Shown here piece after piece: positions 1 through 8,494 of a DNA stretch of 64,000 nucleotides. The stretch is from positions 124,001 to 188,000 of the forward strand of contig CANLSH010000003.1 of assembly GCA_947493705.1 (NCBI GenBank), in the 5' to 3' direction. The stretch is from an uncultured Arachnia sp. (GTDB lineage Bacteria; Actinomycetota; Actinomycetes; Propionibacteriales; Propionibacteriaceae). Positions within the stretch are counted from its first letter, which is position 1; each line of letters begins with the position of its first letter. The translations under genes and the position numbers were made by a program. The notes under the pieces were generated by a model, which was given only the letters and a program-made list of their open reading frames with translations, was not told the DNA's origin and did no database searches.

Positions 1-55
1 CATTGACAGAGCCGCAATAGAACAGCGCCACGAAGTACAAGCCACGACGAGGGCC

Positions 56-916
56 TCAACCGCGGCGGGGACCCCTCCGCGTCGGGCCGTCACCTCGGCC
101 ACGCAGGTAGCGCTCGAATTCGGCGGCAATGGTGTCACCCGTGGCGCCCTCCACATCATGGGCGTCCTTGGCCTCCTCCAACTGCTCGATGTACTCGGCC
201 ACGTCCGGATCCTCTGAACTGAGTTCGTCGACGGCGGCCGTCCACTTCACCGCCTCGTCGGGCAGATCGTCGTAGTCGAGTGAGACGCCAAGCACCTGCT
301 CCAGCTTGCTCAGAAGTGCCTGCTGTCCCTTGGGGCTGGGTGGATTCGCCACGTAGTGGGGGATGGCCACCCACATTGAGGCGGTGACCATGCCCTGGGC
401 AATCAGCATCTGGTTGATGATGCCGATGGAGCCGGTGGGTCCTTCATAGCTGGAGGCTTCCAGATCCAGGAGTTCACGGAGTTGGGAATCAAAGGTGAAC
501 ATGGATACGGGGAGGGGCCGCGAGTGGGGCGTGTCGCTCAACATGGCGCCCAGAAGAACGACCAGTTGCGGACTGAGATCCTTGATGTAGCCGATCAACT
601 CGTCAGCAAAGCTGCGCCACAACAGACTCGGCTCCGGCCCGACGATGACGAGGATGTCGCGCTCGGGATGCCGCACCAGCGTCAGTGTGATGGCAGGCCA
701 CTCGATGAATGGGCCGTCAGGGGAGTGCTGCAGATAGGGCCGGGTGGCCTGGTAATCGAAGTAGCGCTCATCATCGATGGATGCCAGCTCGATGCCGTCA
801 TACTTCTGCAATACGTGGGCGGCGGTGTCGCTCGCTGCGCCACCGGCGTCGTTCCACCCGCCGAAGGCGATGACGACGGCCAGGTCGCGAAATGGGGCCA
901 GATGATCGAACCGCAT
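56..916 (-). CDS. PAC2 family protein
   Basis: 286-residue soluble protein of the PAC2 (proteasome assembly chaperone 2-like) family. It is recognised from the N-terminal block MRFDHLAPFRDLAVVIAFGG followed by WNDAGGAASDTAAHV, and from a later LLGAMLSDTPHSRP stretch typical of actinobacterial PAC2 proteins. Its biochemical role is not settled. The tail is acidic, then Arg/Gly-rich. It is divergent from metH, an arrangement I recall from mycobacteria (Rv2125/metH). I chose the ATG at 916 because a TAGACT box (924-929) lies exactly 7 nt upstream, which suits leaderless transcription; ATG 922 is the alternative. Family assignment is firm, function unknown. Confidence 0.85.
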   Translation of the reverse strand: MRFDHLAPFRDLAVVIAFGGWNDAGGAASDTAAHVLQKYDGIELASIDDERYFDYQATRPYLQHSPDGPFIEWPAITLTLVRHPERDILVIVGPEPSLLWRSFADELIGYIKDLSPQLVVLLGAMLSDTPHSRPLPVSMFTFDSQLRELLDLEASSYEGPTGSIGIINQMLIAQGMVTASMWVAIPHYVANPPSPKGQQALLSKLEQVLGVSLDYDDLPDEAVKWTAAVDELSSEDPDVAEYIEQLEEAKDAHDVEGATGDTIAAEFERYLRGRGDGPTRRGPRRG

Positions 917-923
917 GACCATC

Positions 924-929
924 AGTCTA
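924..929 (-). promoter_or_regulatory. Candidate -10 box for leaderless PAC2 gene
   Basis: TAGACT (TANNNT consensus) ends 7 nt before the ATG at 916, and no Shine-Dalgarno sequence is present. The distance fits transcription starting at or next to the A of the start codon. Confidence 0.5.
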
Positions 930-1009
930 GGCGCCCAGACATCTGTGGTGCAGGAGCCCGGACCGTCCGCGCTCGTGAAACCCGGCCATGGGTTTGTGAG
1001 TTTCCGCGT

Positions 1010-1015
1010 TAGAGT
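1010..1015 (+). promoter_or_regulatory. Candidate -10 box for leaderless metH
   Basis: TAGAGT lies 7 nt before the GTG at 1023, with no ribosome-binding site between them. It mirrors the arrangement of the divergent PAC2 gene. No convincing -35 is visible. Confidence 0.5.
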
Positions 1016-1022
1016 GACCCGC

Positions 1023-4000
1023 GTGCCCAGCTCAATACGTGACCACCTGAACACCAGAGTCCTCGTCGCCGACGGAGCCATGGGAACAATGCTGCAGAGC
1101 TTCGAAGAACTTAGCGTCGATACGGACTTCCAAGGGCTCGAGGGCTGCAACGAGGTCCTGAACGTCACGAGACCGGACATCGTTGCGGCCGTCCACCGTG
1201 CCTATTTCGAAGCCGGTGCTGACTGCGTGGAGACGAACTCCTTCGGCACCAACCTCGCAGCACTGCGCGAGTACGACATTGAGCACCGCCTGGAGGAACT
1301 GGCAATCGCCTCAGCCCGCATCGCCCGTGAAGTGGCTGACGAGTTCTCCACCCCCGGCAAGCCCCGTTTCGTACTGGGATCGGTGGGGCCCGGCACCAAA
1401 CTTCCCAGCCTTGGCCACATCCGCTTCGCTGAGATTCGCGACGCCTACCAGCTCCAGATTGAGGCCATGGCATCCGGTGGTATCGACGCGGTGCAGATCG
1501 AGACGAGCCAGGACCTGCTGCAGGCCAAGGCAGCCGTTATCGCCGCCAAGCGGGCCCGTACCAAGCTGGGTGTCGATCTCCCCATCTTCGTCAACGTCAC
1601 CGTCGAAGCCACCGGTACCATGCTGCTGGGCTCCGAAATCGGCGCAGCCCTGACCACGCTGGAAGCCCTCGGCATCGACGTCATCGGCCTCAACTGCGCC
1701 ACCGGCCCCGCCGAGATGAGCGAGCACCTGCGCCACCTCTCGCGTCGCGCCGGCATCGCCACGGGATCAATGCCCAATGCAGGCCTGCCCGAGTTGACCG
1801 CCGACGGCGCTCGCTACCCGCTGGGTCCGGAAGGACTCGCTGACGCGCTGGGGGACTACCTCCGCGACTACGGCCTGGCCGTCATCGGCGGCTGCTGTGG
1901 CACAACTCCGGCGCACATCAAGCTGTTGGCTGAGCGATTCTCCGGCACCGCCGTGGTGCCGCGTGACGCTGTGGAGGAGAACTCTGCCTCCAGCCTTTAC
2001 ATCGAGGTGCCGCTCGCCCAGGACGCCAGCTACCTCAACATCGGTGAGCGCACCAACGCCAATGGATCTAAGGCGTTCCGCGAACACATGCTGAATGAGA
2101 ACTGGGACGAGTGCGTCGAGATCGCCAAGAGCCAGGCACGCGACGGCGCCCATGTGCTGGATCTCTGCATCGACTACGTCGGACGTGACGGCGCCGCGGA
2201 CATGGACGTCATGGCGGCGCGGCTCGCCACGTCCGTGACGCTGCCGGTGGTGCTCGACTCCACGGAACCACCCGTCATCCAGGCCGGACTGGAACGCCTC
2301 GCGGGACGCTCCATCATCAACTCGGTCAACTACGAAGACGGTGCCGGTTCAGAATCGCGCTTCGGCCGCATCATGCCGATGGTGCGGGAACACGGCGCGG
2401 CAGTCGTCGCACTGACCATCGACGAGGAGGGCCAGGCCCGCACCGCCGAGTGGAAGGTGCGCGTCGCCTCTCGCCTCATTGAGGACCTCACCGGAAACTG
2501 GGGCATGGACGTGGGCGACATTCTCGTCGACTGCCTCACTTTCCCCATCGCCACCGGCCAGGAGGAGACTCGTCGCGACGGGATCGAGACCATCCAGGCC
2601 ATCCGTGAGTTGAAGCAGCGCTACCCGCGAGTGCGCACCACACTCGGCGTCAGCAATGTGTCCTTCGGTCTCAACCCGGCAGCGAGGATGGTGCTCAACT
2701 CGGTGTTCCTGGCCGAATGCGTGAAGGCCGGCCTCGACTCCGCCATCGTGCACAGCGCGAAGATCATCCCCATGGACCGCATCCCCGACGAGCAGCGCGA
2801 GGTGGCGCTGGACCTGGTGTATGACCGACGCAGCGACGGCTACGACCCGCTGACGAAGTTCCTGGACCTTTTCGAAGGCGTGACAGCTGCCTCGGTCCGG
2901 GCGTCGCGAGCCGCCGAGCTGGCGGCGCTGCCGCTGGAAGAGCGGCTGCAACGTCGCATCATCGACGGCGAGGGCAAGGGCTTGGCCGCAGACCTTGAAG
3001 AAGCACTCGGTCACAAGCCTGCGCTCGAGATCATCAACAGCGACCTGCTGGCCGGCATGAAGGTGGTGGGCGAACTCTTCGGCTCCGGCCAGATGCAGCT
3101 GCCCTTCGTCCTGCAATCCGCCGAGGTGATGAAGACCGCCGTGGCGCATCTCGAGCCTCACATGGAGAAGCTGGACTCGGCAGGCAAGGGGACACTCGTG
3201 CTGGCCACGGTGCGCGGCGACGTGCACGACATCGGCAAGAACCTCGTCGACATCATCGTCAGCAACAACGGCTACACGGTCGTCAACATCGGCATCAAGC
3301 AGCCCATCAACGCCATCATCGAGGCGGCGGAGAAATCCGGCGCCGACGCCATCGGCATGTCCGGGCTACTGGTGAAGTCCACCATCGTCATGAAGGACAA
3401 CCTGGCCGAGATCAATCGCCTCGGGTTGGCCGAGAAATACCCCGTGCTGTTGGGCGGTGCGGCCCTGACTCGGGCGTTCGTTGAACACGACCTCGGCGAC
3501 ATGTTCGAGGGCGAGGTGCGCTACGCCCGCGACGCCTTCGACGGGCTGGCACTCATGGATGCCGTCATGGCCGTCAAACGGGGCGTGCCGGGCGCGACAC
3601 TGCCAGCGATCAAGCCCAAGCGGGTGTACAAGAAGACACTCGAGGCCATCGAGGAGCCCGAACTCGGTGTCCGCTCCGACGTGGCCCGCCGCATTGACGT
3701 GCCCACCCCACCGTTCTGGGGATCGCGGGTTGTCAAGGGGATCTCGCTGGCTGAGGTGTCCGAGTGGCTGGACCATCGCGCCACCTTCATGGGTCAGTGG
3801 GGTCTGCGAGGGGTGCGCGGCGGTATCAGCTACGAGGAACTCGTCGAGAGCGAGGCACTGCCCCGCCTGAGGATGTGGATGGACCGCATCAAGACGGAAG
3901 GGCTGGGCACCTTCGGGGTTGTCCACGGCTACTGGCCGGTCCACAGCAAGGACGAGACGCTCATCGTCGGCCACCCCGATGATCCGTCGAGGGAACTGAC

Positions 4001-4502
4001 CCGGTTCACATTCCCGCGGCAGCGTCGCGACAGGAAACTGTGTCTGGCCGACTACTTCCGGGACGAGCAGGAGGCTGCCGAACTGGGGCCCGATGTCCTC
4101 GGCATGCAGTTGGTCACGATGGGGCCCGACGTGGCCAGAGCCGCCAATAGGCTCTTCGAGGCCAACTCGTACCGCGACTACATGGAACTCCATGGTCTGT
4201 CCGTGCAGTTGACGGAGGCGCTCGCCGAGTTCTGGCACCACCGCACGCGGATTGAACTGGGGCTCGTGGCCGAGGACGGCGACGTGGAGGCAGCCATTCG
4301 GGACCAGGCCTACCGCGGTTCCCGCTACTCGTTCGGTTACCCGGCCTGCCCCGATTTGGAGGACCGCATCAAGCTGGTGGAACTGCTGGAGCCGGGCCGC
4401 ATCGGCGTCCAGTTGAGCGAGGAACTTCAGCTGCACCCGGAACAATCCACCGACGCCATCGTCGTCCACCACCCCGAAGCCAAGTACTTCAACGCCAAGT
4501 AG
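1023..4502 (+). CDS. metH: Cobalamin-dependent methionine synthase MetH
   Basis: Transfers the methyl group of 5-methyltetrahydrofolate to homocysteine through methylcobalamin; cytosolic, last step of methionine synthesis. The 1159 residues carry all four modules. The homocysteine domain has DGAMGTML near residue 16 and zinc ligands in GLNCATG near 221 and GGCCGT near 290. The pterin domain has NIGERTNANGSKAF near 338. The B12 domain has DVHDIGKN near 733, containing the cobalt-ligating His. The C-terminal activation domain has RYSFGYPACPD near 1104. Length is close to the usual 1200. GTG 1014 is an alternative start. Its cofactor is made by the cluster beginning 7 kb downstream. I see no cobalamin riboswitch in front of it. 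Confidence 0.97.
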   Translation: MPSSIRDHLNTRVLVADGAMGTMLQSFEELSVDTDFQGLEGCNEVLNVTRPDIVAAVHRAYFEAGADCVETNSFGTNLAALREYDIEHRLEELAIASARIAREVADEFSTPGKPRFVLGSVGPGTKLPSLGHIRFAEIRDAYQLQIEAMASGGIDAVQIETSQDLLQAKAAVIAAKRARTKLGVDLPIFVNVTVEATGTMLLGSEIGAALTTLEALGIDVIGLNCATGPAEMSEHLRHLSRRAGIATGSMPNAGLPELTADGARYPLGPEGLADALGDYLRDYGLAVIGGCCGTTPAHIKLLAERFSGTAVVPRDAVEENSASSLYIEVPLAQDASYLNIGERTNANGSKAFREHMLNENWDECVEIAKSQARDGAHVLDLCIDYVGRDGAADMDVMAARLATSVTLPVVLDSTEPPVIQAGLERLAGRSIINSVNYEDGAGSESRFGRIMPMVREHGAAVVALTIDEEGQARTAEWKVRVASRLIEDLTGNWGMDVGDILVDCLTFPIATGQEETRRDGIETIQAIRELKQRYPRVRTTLGVSNVSFGLNPAARMVLNSVFLAECVKAGLDSAIVHSAKIIPMDRIPDEQREVALDLVYDRRSDGYDPLTKFLDLFEGVTAASVRASRAAELAALPLEERLQRRIIDGEGKGLAADLEEALGHKPALEIINSDLLAGMKVVGELFGSGQMQLPFVLQSAEVMKTAVAHLEPHMEKLDSAGKGTLVLATVRGDVHDIGKNLVDIIVSNNGYTVVNIGIKQPINAIIEAAEKSGADAIGMSGLLVKSTIVMKDNLAEINRLGLAEKYPVLLGGAALTRAFVEHDLGDMFEGEVRYARDAFDGLALMDAVMAVKRGVPGATLPAIKPKRVYKKTLEAIEEPELGVRSDVARRIDVPTPPFWGSRVVKGISLAEVSEWLDHRATFMGQWGLRGVRGGISYEELVESEALPRLRMWMDRIKTEGLGTFGVVHGYWPVHSKDETLIVGHPDDPSRELTRFTFPRQRRDRKLCLADYFRDEQEAAELGPDVLGMQLVTMGPDVARAANRLFEANSYRDYMELHGLSVQLTEALAEFWHHRTRIELGLVAEDGDVEAAIRDQAYRGSRYSFGYPACPDLEDRIKLVELLEPGRIGVQLSEELQLHPEQSTDAIVVHHPEAKYFNAK

Positions 4503-4536
4503 ATCTCAACACCGTGAGCCCGGAGGGCAACTCTTC

Positions 4537-5448
4537 ATGACCAATCTTTCTGGCGTACGCCGCGGCCCACTGGAAGCCGGGGAGCGCGTCACGCTCACGG
4601 ACTCCAAGGGGCGCCGCAAGTCCCTGCTGCTCAAGGAGGGTGCCACATGGCACACCACCAAGGGAGGAGTCAGCCACGACGAGCTGATCGGCGGGCCCGA
4701 GGGGGTCACGATCACGTCTGTCGGGGGGATGCAGTACCTCGTGCTGCGGCCACTGCTCAGCGAATACATGGTGGCCATGCCCCGCGAGGCCGCCGTCATC
4801 TACCCCAAGGATGCCGCCCAGATCCTGATGTGGGCCGACATCTTCCCCGGTGCCCGCGTGCTGGAGGCGGGCGTGGGCTCCGGCGCGCTGACGATGGCGT
4901 TGCTGCGCGCCATCGGTCCCGAGGGGCAGCTCCACTCCTATGAGCGGCGAGAGCAGTTCGCCGAAGTGGCGCGCAAGAACGTCGAGTTCTTCATCGACGG
5001 TGAACACCCGGCATGGCAGTTGACCGTGGGGGATCTCGTGGAGGAGATTCGCGATGATCGCCTGGACCGGGTGATCCTGGACATGCTCGCTCCCTGGGAG
5101 TGCATCGAGGCCGTGGGGGAGCGACTGGAGCCCGGTGGCGTTGTGTGCTGTTACGTCGCCACCGCCACCCAGCTCGGCCGGGTCACCGACACCTTCCGGG
5201 CCCACGGAGGTTTCACAGAACCCCACGCCACCGAGACGACGGTGCGCGACTGGCACGCTGAAGGTCTGGCGATCCGTCCCGGCCACGGCACCAGTGCTCA
5301 TACCGGCTTTCTCGTCATCTCCCGACGTCTCGCGCCGGGCATCACTGCTCCCATGCGCAAGCGTCGCCCGGCCCCCGGTGCCTATGGCCCGGACTACAAC
5401 GGACCGCGTCCCGCGAACATCCCGGGAGTCTCACCTGAACAGAGCTGA
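4537..5448 (+). CDS. trmI: tRNA (adenine-58-N1)-methyltransferase TrmI
   Basis: 303-residue class I SAM methyltransferase that makes m1A58 in the tRNA T-loop. The actinobacterial TrmI (Rv2118c-type) signature is visible: an N-terminal beta domain (RRGPLEAGERVTLTDSKGRR) and then the SAM-binding motif VLEAGVGSGALTMALL near residues 107-122. DMLAPWE near 186 fits the catalytic region. It follows metH by 34 bp with a good ribosome-binding site (CGGAGGG). The C-terminus has a proline-rich tail. No proteasome genes follow, unlike in mycobacteria. Confidence 0.93.
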   Translation: MTNLSGVRRGPLEAGERVTLTDSKGRRKSLLLKEGATWHTTKGGVSHDELIGGPEGVTITSVGGMQYLVLRPLLSEYMVAMPREAAVIYPKDAAQILMWADIFPGARVLEAGVGSGALTMALLRAIGPEGQLHSYERREQFAEVARKNVEFFIDGEHPAWQLTVGDLVEEIRDDRLDRVILDMLAPWECIEAVGERLEPGGVVCCYVATATQLGRVTDTFRAHGGFTEPHATETTVRDWHAEGLAIRPGHGTSAHTGFLVISRRLAPGITAPMRKRRPAPGAYGPDYNGPRPANIPGVSPEQS

Positions 5449-5451
5449 AGC

Positions 5452-5745
5452 TCAGAACCCGATGGGGGGCCTACTTTGCGGATGCTGGGCTCCCGGGCCC
5501 TTATAGGGCTCGTCCGTCGAATTGTACTTTCCGGCCTCGTACGTGTCGTAGCGCGGTGTGCCACTCCGCCTGTTGCGAATCTTGTATGCCACGCCACCCA
5601 GTACGAAGAGTGCGACGACACCGATGAGCCCCCACAACCAGCCCAGATCGGATCCGCTGCCCACCCCGTTCCCGGCGACCGCACACGATGAAGTCGCAAG
5701 AACCAACGGGACGCTGAGCATGAGAACTGCGCGACGTGGTGACAT
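5452..5745 (-). CDS. Small membrane protein, possible lipoprotein
   Basis: 97 residues of unrecognised function. The N-terminus is signal-like (MSPRRAVLMLSVPLVLATSS) followed by Cys21. The preceding residues T-S-S are a weak lipobox match, so lipidation is only possible. A membrane segment follows at about 35-53 (LGWLWGLIGVVALFVLGGVA). The cytoplasmic tail is basic, then Gly/Pro-rich. GGAGG sits only 1 nt before the chosen ATG at 5745. An ATG at 5719 is less likely because the signal would be shortened. It converges with trmI, only 3 bp away. Confidence 0.65.
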   Translation of the reverse strand: MSPRRAVLMLSVPLVLATSSCAVAGNGVGSGSDLGWLWGLIGVVALFVLGGVAYKIRNRRSGTPRYDTYEAGKYNSTDEPYKGPGAQHPQSRPPIGF

Positions 5746-5771
5746 GCCTCCACAGTACAGATTGGCACGCC

Positions 5772-6137
5772 TCAGGTGGTGGCTCCGGAGCGATCGCGGA
5801 TCAGGCGCGCCACGAGCCGCCAACCGAAGAAGGCAGAGAACAGGATGGCGGTGGCGACCATAACGAATGGAAGCTCGGCTGTGGCACCTGCTGAAATGCG
5901 CAACCCCATGCCGGCGAGCACCGTCACCAGCCAGATCACCAGAGCCGCTCGAGGTCCGTAGCCACTGTCGTCCAACAGGCTGACGACGATCCAGCCGACG
6001 ATGCATGCAGCGAAGAAGGGCCAGCCCGTCTGTGCGATGCCCACGAGTGAGAGTCCTTCGGAGTGACTTGCTCGTCCGATGACGGCGAAGCCAATGACAA
6101 GGATGAGGTCGATGATGGCGGGCAGAATTCGGACCAT
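5772..6137 (-). CDS. DUF3054-type membrane protein
   Basis: 121-residue polytopic membrane protein with four predicted hydrophobic segments (about 6-20, 38-53, 64-78 and 90-105). It resembles the actinobacterial DUF3054 family, including the short RASHSEGLS loop after the first helix. Function is unknown. It lies 26 bp upstream of the small membrane gene at 5452-5745 on the same strand and probably shares a transcript with it. It is divergent from tyrA. The ATG at 6137 gives a conventional first helix. Confidence 0.75.
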   Translation of the reverse strand: MVRILPAIIDLILVIGFAVIGRASHSEGLSLVGIAQTGWPFFAACIVGWIVVSLLDDSGYGPRAALVIWLVTVLAGMGLRISAGATAELPFVMVATAILFSAFFGWRLVARLIRDRSGATT

Positions 6138-6221
6138 GGCCGCAAGAGTATCGGGCGGGGACCGAGGTACTAGGATCAGGCAAGAAGTTGTCCCGATCGC
6201 ACCGTGAACTGAAAGGCGCCA

Positions 6222-7298
6222 GTGGTTGCAGAGCGCGAGATGTCCGGACCCGTCCTGGTGATAGGTGCGGGTCTGGTGGGATCCTCGCTGGGCATGGCGT
6301 TGAGTCGTGCCGGCGTCGACGTCATTCTTGAGGACCTGCGCACCTCGCACGCTGTGGTGGCCGCCAGTCTCGGTGCGGGGCGGGTGACCAACCTCAAGCC
6401 GGATGAGGTGACGGTGGTCATTGTGGCCACTCCACCGTCGACGATCACCGCAGTGGTGTGCGCAGCGCTGGAGAGGTTTCCGTCCGCGGTGGTCACCGAT
6501 GTTGGCTCGGTCAAGCGCCCGCTCGCGGATGCCGTCGCGTCCCAGAGCCCCCACTTTGCACGCTACGTACCGTCACACCCCATGGCCGGGTCGCAGTTCA
6601 CCGGCCCGATGACCGCCACCGCGCATCTTTTCCAGGATCGCACCTGGGCGATTACACCCGCGGCCGGCAACACCGCGGAGGCCCTGGACATGGTTCGCCG
6701 CATCGCAGGCCTCACGGGTGCTGTGGTGGTGGAACTGGACGCCGACGTCCACGACGAGGCGGTCGCACAAGTCAGTCACGTGCCGCACCTGATGAGTATC
6801 CTGACGGCCAGCCATCTGCGCAGCGTCCCGGGTGAGAATCTCCGCCTAGCGGGGCAGGGAATCCGTGATGTCACGCGCATCGCTGGCTCGGATCCGGCAC
6901 TGTGGCGCCAGATTCTCAGCACCAACGCTGCCGCCATCCGTGAGGAATTGCGAGAGGTGGCTGATGATCTCGCCTATCTCATCCGGGTCCTGGATCAGCC
7001 TGATGAACTCGAAGCCTTCCTGCGGATCGGCCAGCATGGCGCCCGAGCACTGAGCGGCAAGCATGGGCAGGAACCCAAGGACGTTGTCATTGTCACCGTC
7101 GAGATCCCCGACGAGCCGCGTGCCCTGGGGAGCCTCTTCGGAGACGTCGGTGATTTCGGGTTCAACGTCGAGGACTTCGAGCTCACCCACGACACGGTCC
7201 GCGAGGTGGGGTATCTATCCATTTCGGTGGAGCGTCTCCAGGCTGAACAGTTGCGAGCCAACCTCGTTGGACGAGGCTGGAAGGCGTGGTCGCAGTGA
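6222..7298 (+). CDS. tyrA: Prephenate dehydrogenase TyrA
   Basis: Oxidises prephenate to 4-hydroxyphenylpyruvate with NAD+, the committed step of tyrosine synthesis. The 358-residue protein has a Rossmann motif (VIGAGLVGSSLG, about 12-23), VTDVGSVK near 92, the substrate-site SHPMAGS near 117, and a C-terminal ACT-like domain from about 280 (VTVEIPDEPRALGSLFGDVG), consistent with feedback control. GTG 6222 was chosen because GAAAGG lies at proper spacing; ATG 6240 is the alternative. The tyrA-cmk order is common in actinobacteria. Confidence 0.93.
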   Translation: MVAEREMSGPVLVIGAGLVGSSLGMALSRAGVDVILEDLRTSHAVVAASLGAGRVTNLKPDEVTVVIVATPPSTITAVVCAALERFPSAVVTDVGSVKRPLADAVASQSPHFARYVPSHPMAGSQFTGPMTATAHLFQDRTWAITPAAGNTAEALDMVRRIAGLTGAVVVELDADVHDEAVAQVSHVPHLMSILTASHLRSVPGENLRLAGQGIRDVTRIAGSDPALWRQILSTNAAAIREELREVADDLAYLIRVLDQPDELEAFLRIGQHGARALSGKHGQEPKDVVIVTVEIPDEPRALGSLFGDVGDFGFNVEDFELTHDTVREVGYLSISVERLQAEQLRANLVGRGWKAWSQ

Positions 7299-7347
7299 CA
7301 AGGATGACGCGAGCACCGTTGATGGGAACCGTGATGAGGAGAATGCT

Positions 7348-8022
7348 GTGAGCCAGTCGTTGGTCATTGCCATTGATGGGCCAAGCGGGTCCGGGAAGTC
7401 GACCACTGCTCGACTGCTTGCCGAGAAACTGCAGATCGGCTACTTGGATACCGGAGCAATGTATCGAGCTGTCGCGTGGGAATACCTGCGCACCGGCGGC
7501 GTGGTCGACGATCCCGATGCTGTCGTGCGACTCGCCCGGGAGGCCGACATCCGCATCTCCACGCATCCCGATGCGCCACTGGTGAAGATCAACGGCCACG
7601 ACGTCACCGCGGCGATTCGAGAGCCCCAGGTCTCTGCTTCCGTGTCGATCGTCGCCACGAACACCGATGTGCGCCGCATCCTCACGAAACGGATGCGGGA
7701 GACCATAGCGACACACAACCACAGGATCGTGGTGGAGGGACGCGACATCACCACCGTCGTCGCGCCGGACGCCGATGTCCGTATCCTGCTGGTGGCGGAC
7801 CCGGCCGCGCGAGTGGCCCGCCGCGCCGCCGAACTGGGGGAGCAGGTGGATCCAGGATCCGTCACCGACCAGGTCATTCGCCGCGATGCCGATGACTCCA
7901 CGGTCTCCAACTTCACGGACGCCTCGGAGGGTGTTGTGGTGATCGATTCCACCTTCCAACTGCCGGATGCGGTTGTGGAGCAGATCCTGCGCCTGGTCGA
8001 CAACCTTCCCTCAGACCGCTGA
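7348..8022 (+). CDS. cmk: Cytidylate kinase Cmk
   Basis: 224-residue (d)CMP kinase for pyrimidine nucleotide recycling. The P-loop GPSGSGKS is near residues 10-17, and LDTGAMYRAVAW, the NMP-binding block VEGRDITTVVAPDADV and the lid RRDADDSTVSNF are all present. The GTG start follows a GAGGAGA ribosome-binding site. cmk is normally followed closely by der in actinobacteria; here about 18.8 kb, mostly cobalamin genes, separates them. Confidence 0.96.
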   Translation: MSQSLVIAIDGPSGSGKSTTARLLAEKLQIGYLDTGAMYRAVAWEYLRTGGVVDDPDAVVRLAREADIRISTHPDAPLVKINGHDVTAAIREPQVSASVSIVATNTDVRRILTKRMRETIATHNHRIVVEGRDITTVVAPDADVRILLVADPAARVARRAAELGEQVDPGSVTDQVIRRDADDSTVSNFTDASEGVVVIDSTFQLPDAVVEQILRLVDNLPSDR

Positions 8023-8028
8023 TAGGTT
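8023..8028 (+). promoter_or_regulatory. Candidate -10 box for the leaderless gene at 8036
   Basis: TAGGTT lies directly after the cmk stop codon and 7 nt before the next ATG. No Shine-Dalgarno sequence intervenes. This suggests the small gene has its own leaderless transcript. Confidence 0.45.
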
Positions 8029-8035
8029 CACTCAG

Positions 8036-8368
8036 ATGGCTAGCGCTCTCGATGTCCTGGTGTTCTACGTCCCCATCGCAGACACCGATGATGTGTTGGC
8101 AGCGATCTTTGAGGCCGGTGGTGGACGGATCGGTGACTACGACCAGTGCGCTTTCGTGCTGGAAGGTCGCGGGCAATTCAGACCGCTCATTGGGGCTGAT
8201 CCCACCATCGGTGCGGTGGGGAAGTTGGAGTACGTGGCGGAGAATCGTGTTGAGGTGACATTTCCTCGGGAGCTTCGCGCCGCCGTCGTGGCGGCACTGC
8301 GCCGGGCCCACCCGTACGAGGAACCGGCCTTCCACGTCTTGGAGAACGTGAATCCCAGGATCGAGTGA
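8036..8368 (+). CDS. NIF3/YqfO C-terminal-like small protein
   Basis: 110-residue stand-alone version of the small alpha/beta domain found inside NIF3/YqfO dinuclear-metal proteins. The diagnostic pieces are YVPIADTDDVLAAIFEAGGG near the start, GDYDQCAF in the middle and RRAHPYEEPAFHV near the end. Single-domain homologues are annotated as NIF3-like or structural proteins without a defined reaction. It sits 13 bp after cmk, at the boundary with the cobalamin cluster. A metal-related role is possible but unproven. Confidence 0.75.
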   Translation: MASALDVLVFYVPIADTDDVLAAIFEAGGGRIGDYDQCAFVLEGRGQFRPLIGADPTIGAVGKLEYVAENRVEVTFPRELRAAVVAALRRAHPYEEPAFHVLENVNPRIE

Positions 8369-8418
8369 GCACGCTGATGTGCTGGTCGGTCAGGCCGTGA
8401 GGTAGGTGCCAGTTCCGG

Positions 8419-8452
8419 GAACATTCCTGTTGGCAGTCCAACCGGAATGTTC
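8419..8452 (+). repeat. Strong hairpin upstream of cobK
   Basis: Inverted repeat: GAACATTCC (8419-8427) pairs with GGAATGTTC (8444-8452), and inside it GTTGG (8429-8433) pairs with CCAAC (8438-8442) around a CAGT loop. One T/C mismatch separates the two stems. There is no T-run, so it is not a standard terminator. It may be an operator or a structured leader for cobK. Confidence 0.6.
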
Positions 8453-8494
8453 GCGGAATGGTGCCCCACGGCTGGAGAAGCGGTGCATGGTTGA

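Noticed and set aside
1..55. Start of a minus-strand gene leaving the window at the left edge
   Set aside because: A CAT at positions 1-3 could be an ATG on the minus strand, but too little sequence remains to support a gene.
2349..4472. Long open frames antisense to metH (and similar ones antisense to hsdM at 49422-50693 and hsdR at 53653-55218)
   Set aside because: They mirror the codon structure of strongly supported genes in high-GC DNA, have no recognisable domains and no ribosome-binding sites.
8369..8494. A cobalamin riboswitch in front of cobK
   Set aside because: The spacer has a strong hairpin but neither the conserved aptamer core ending GCCACTG nor a B12 box on either strand.
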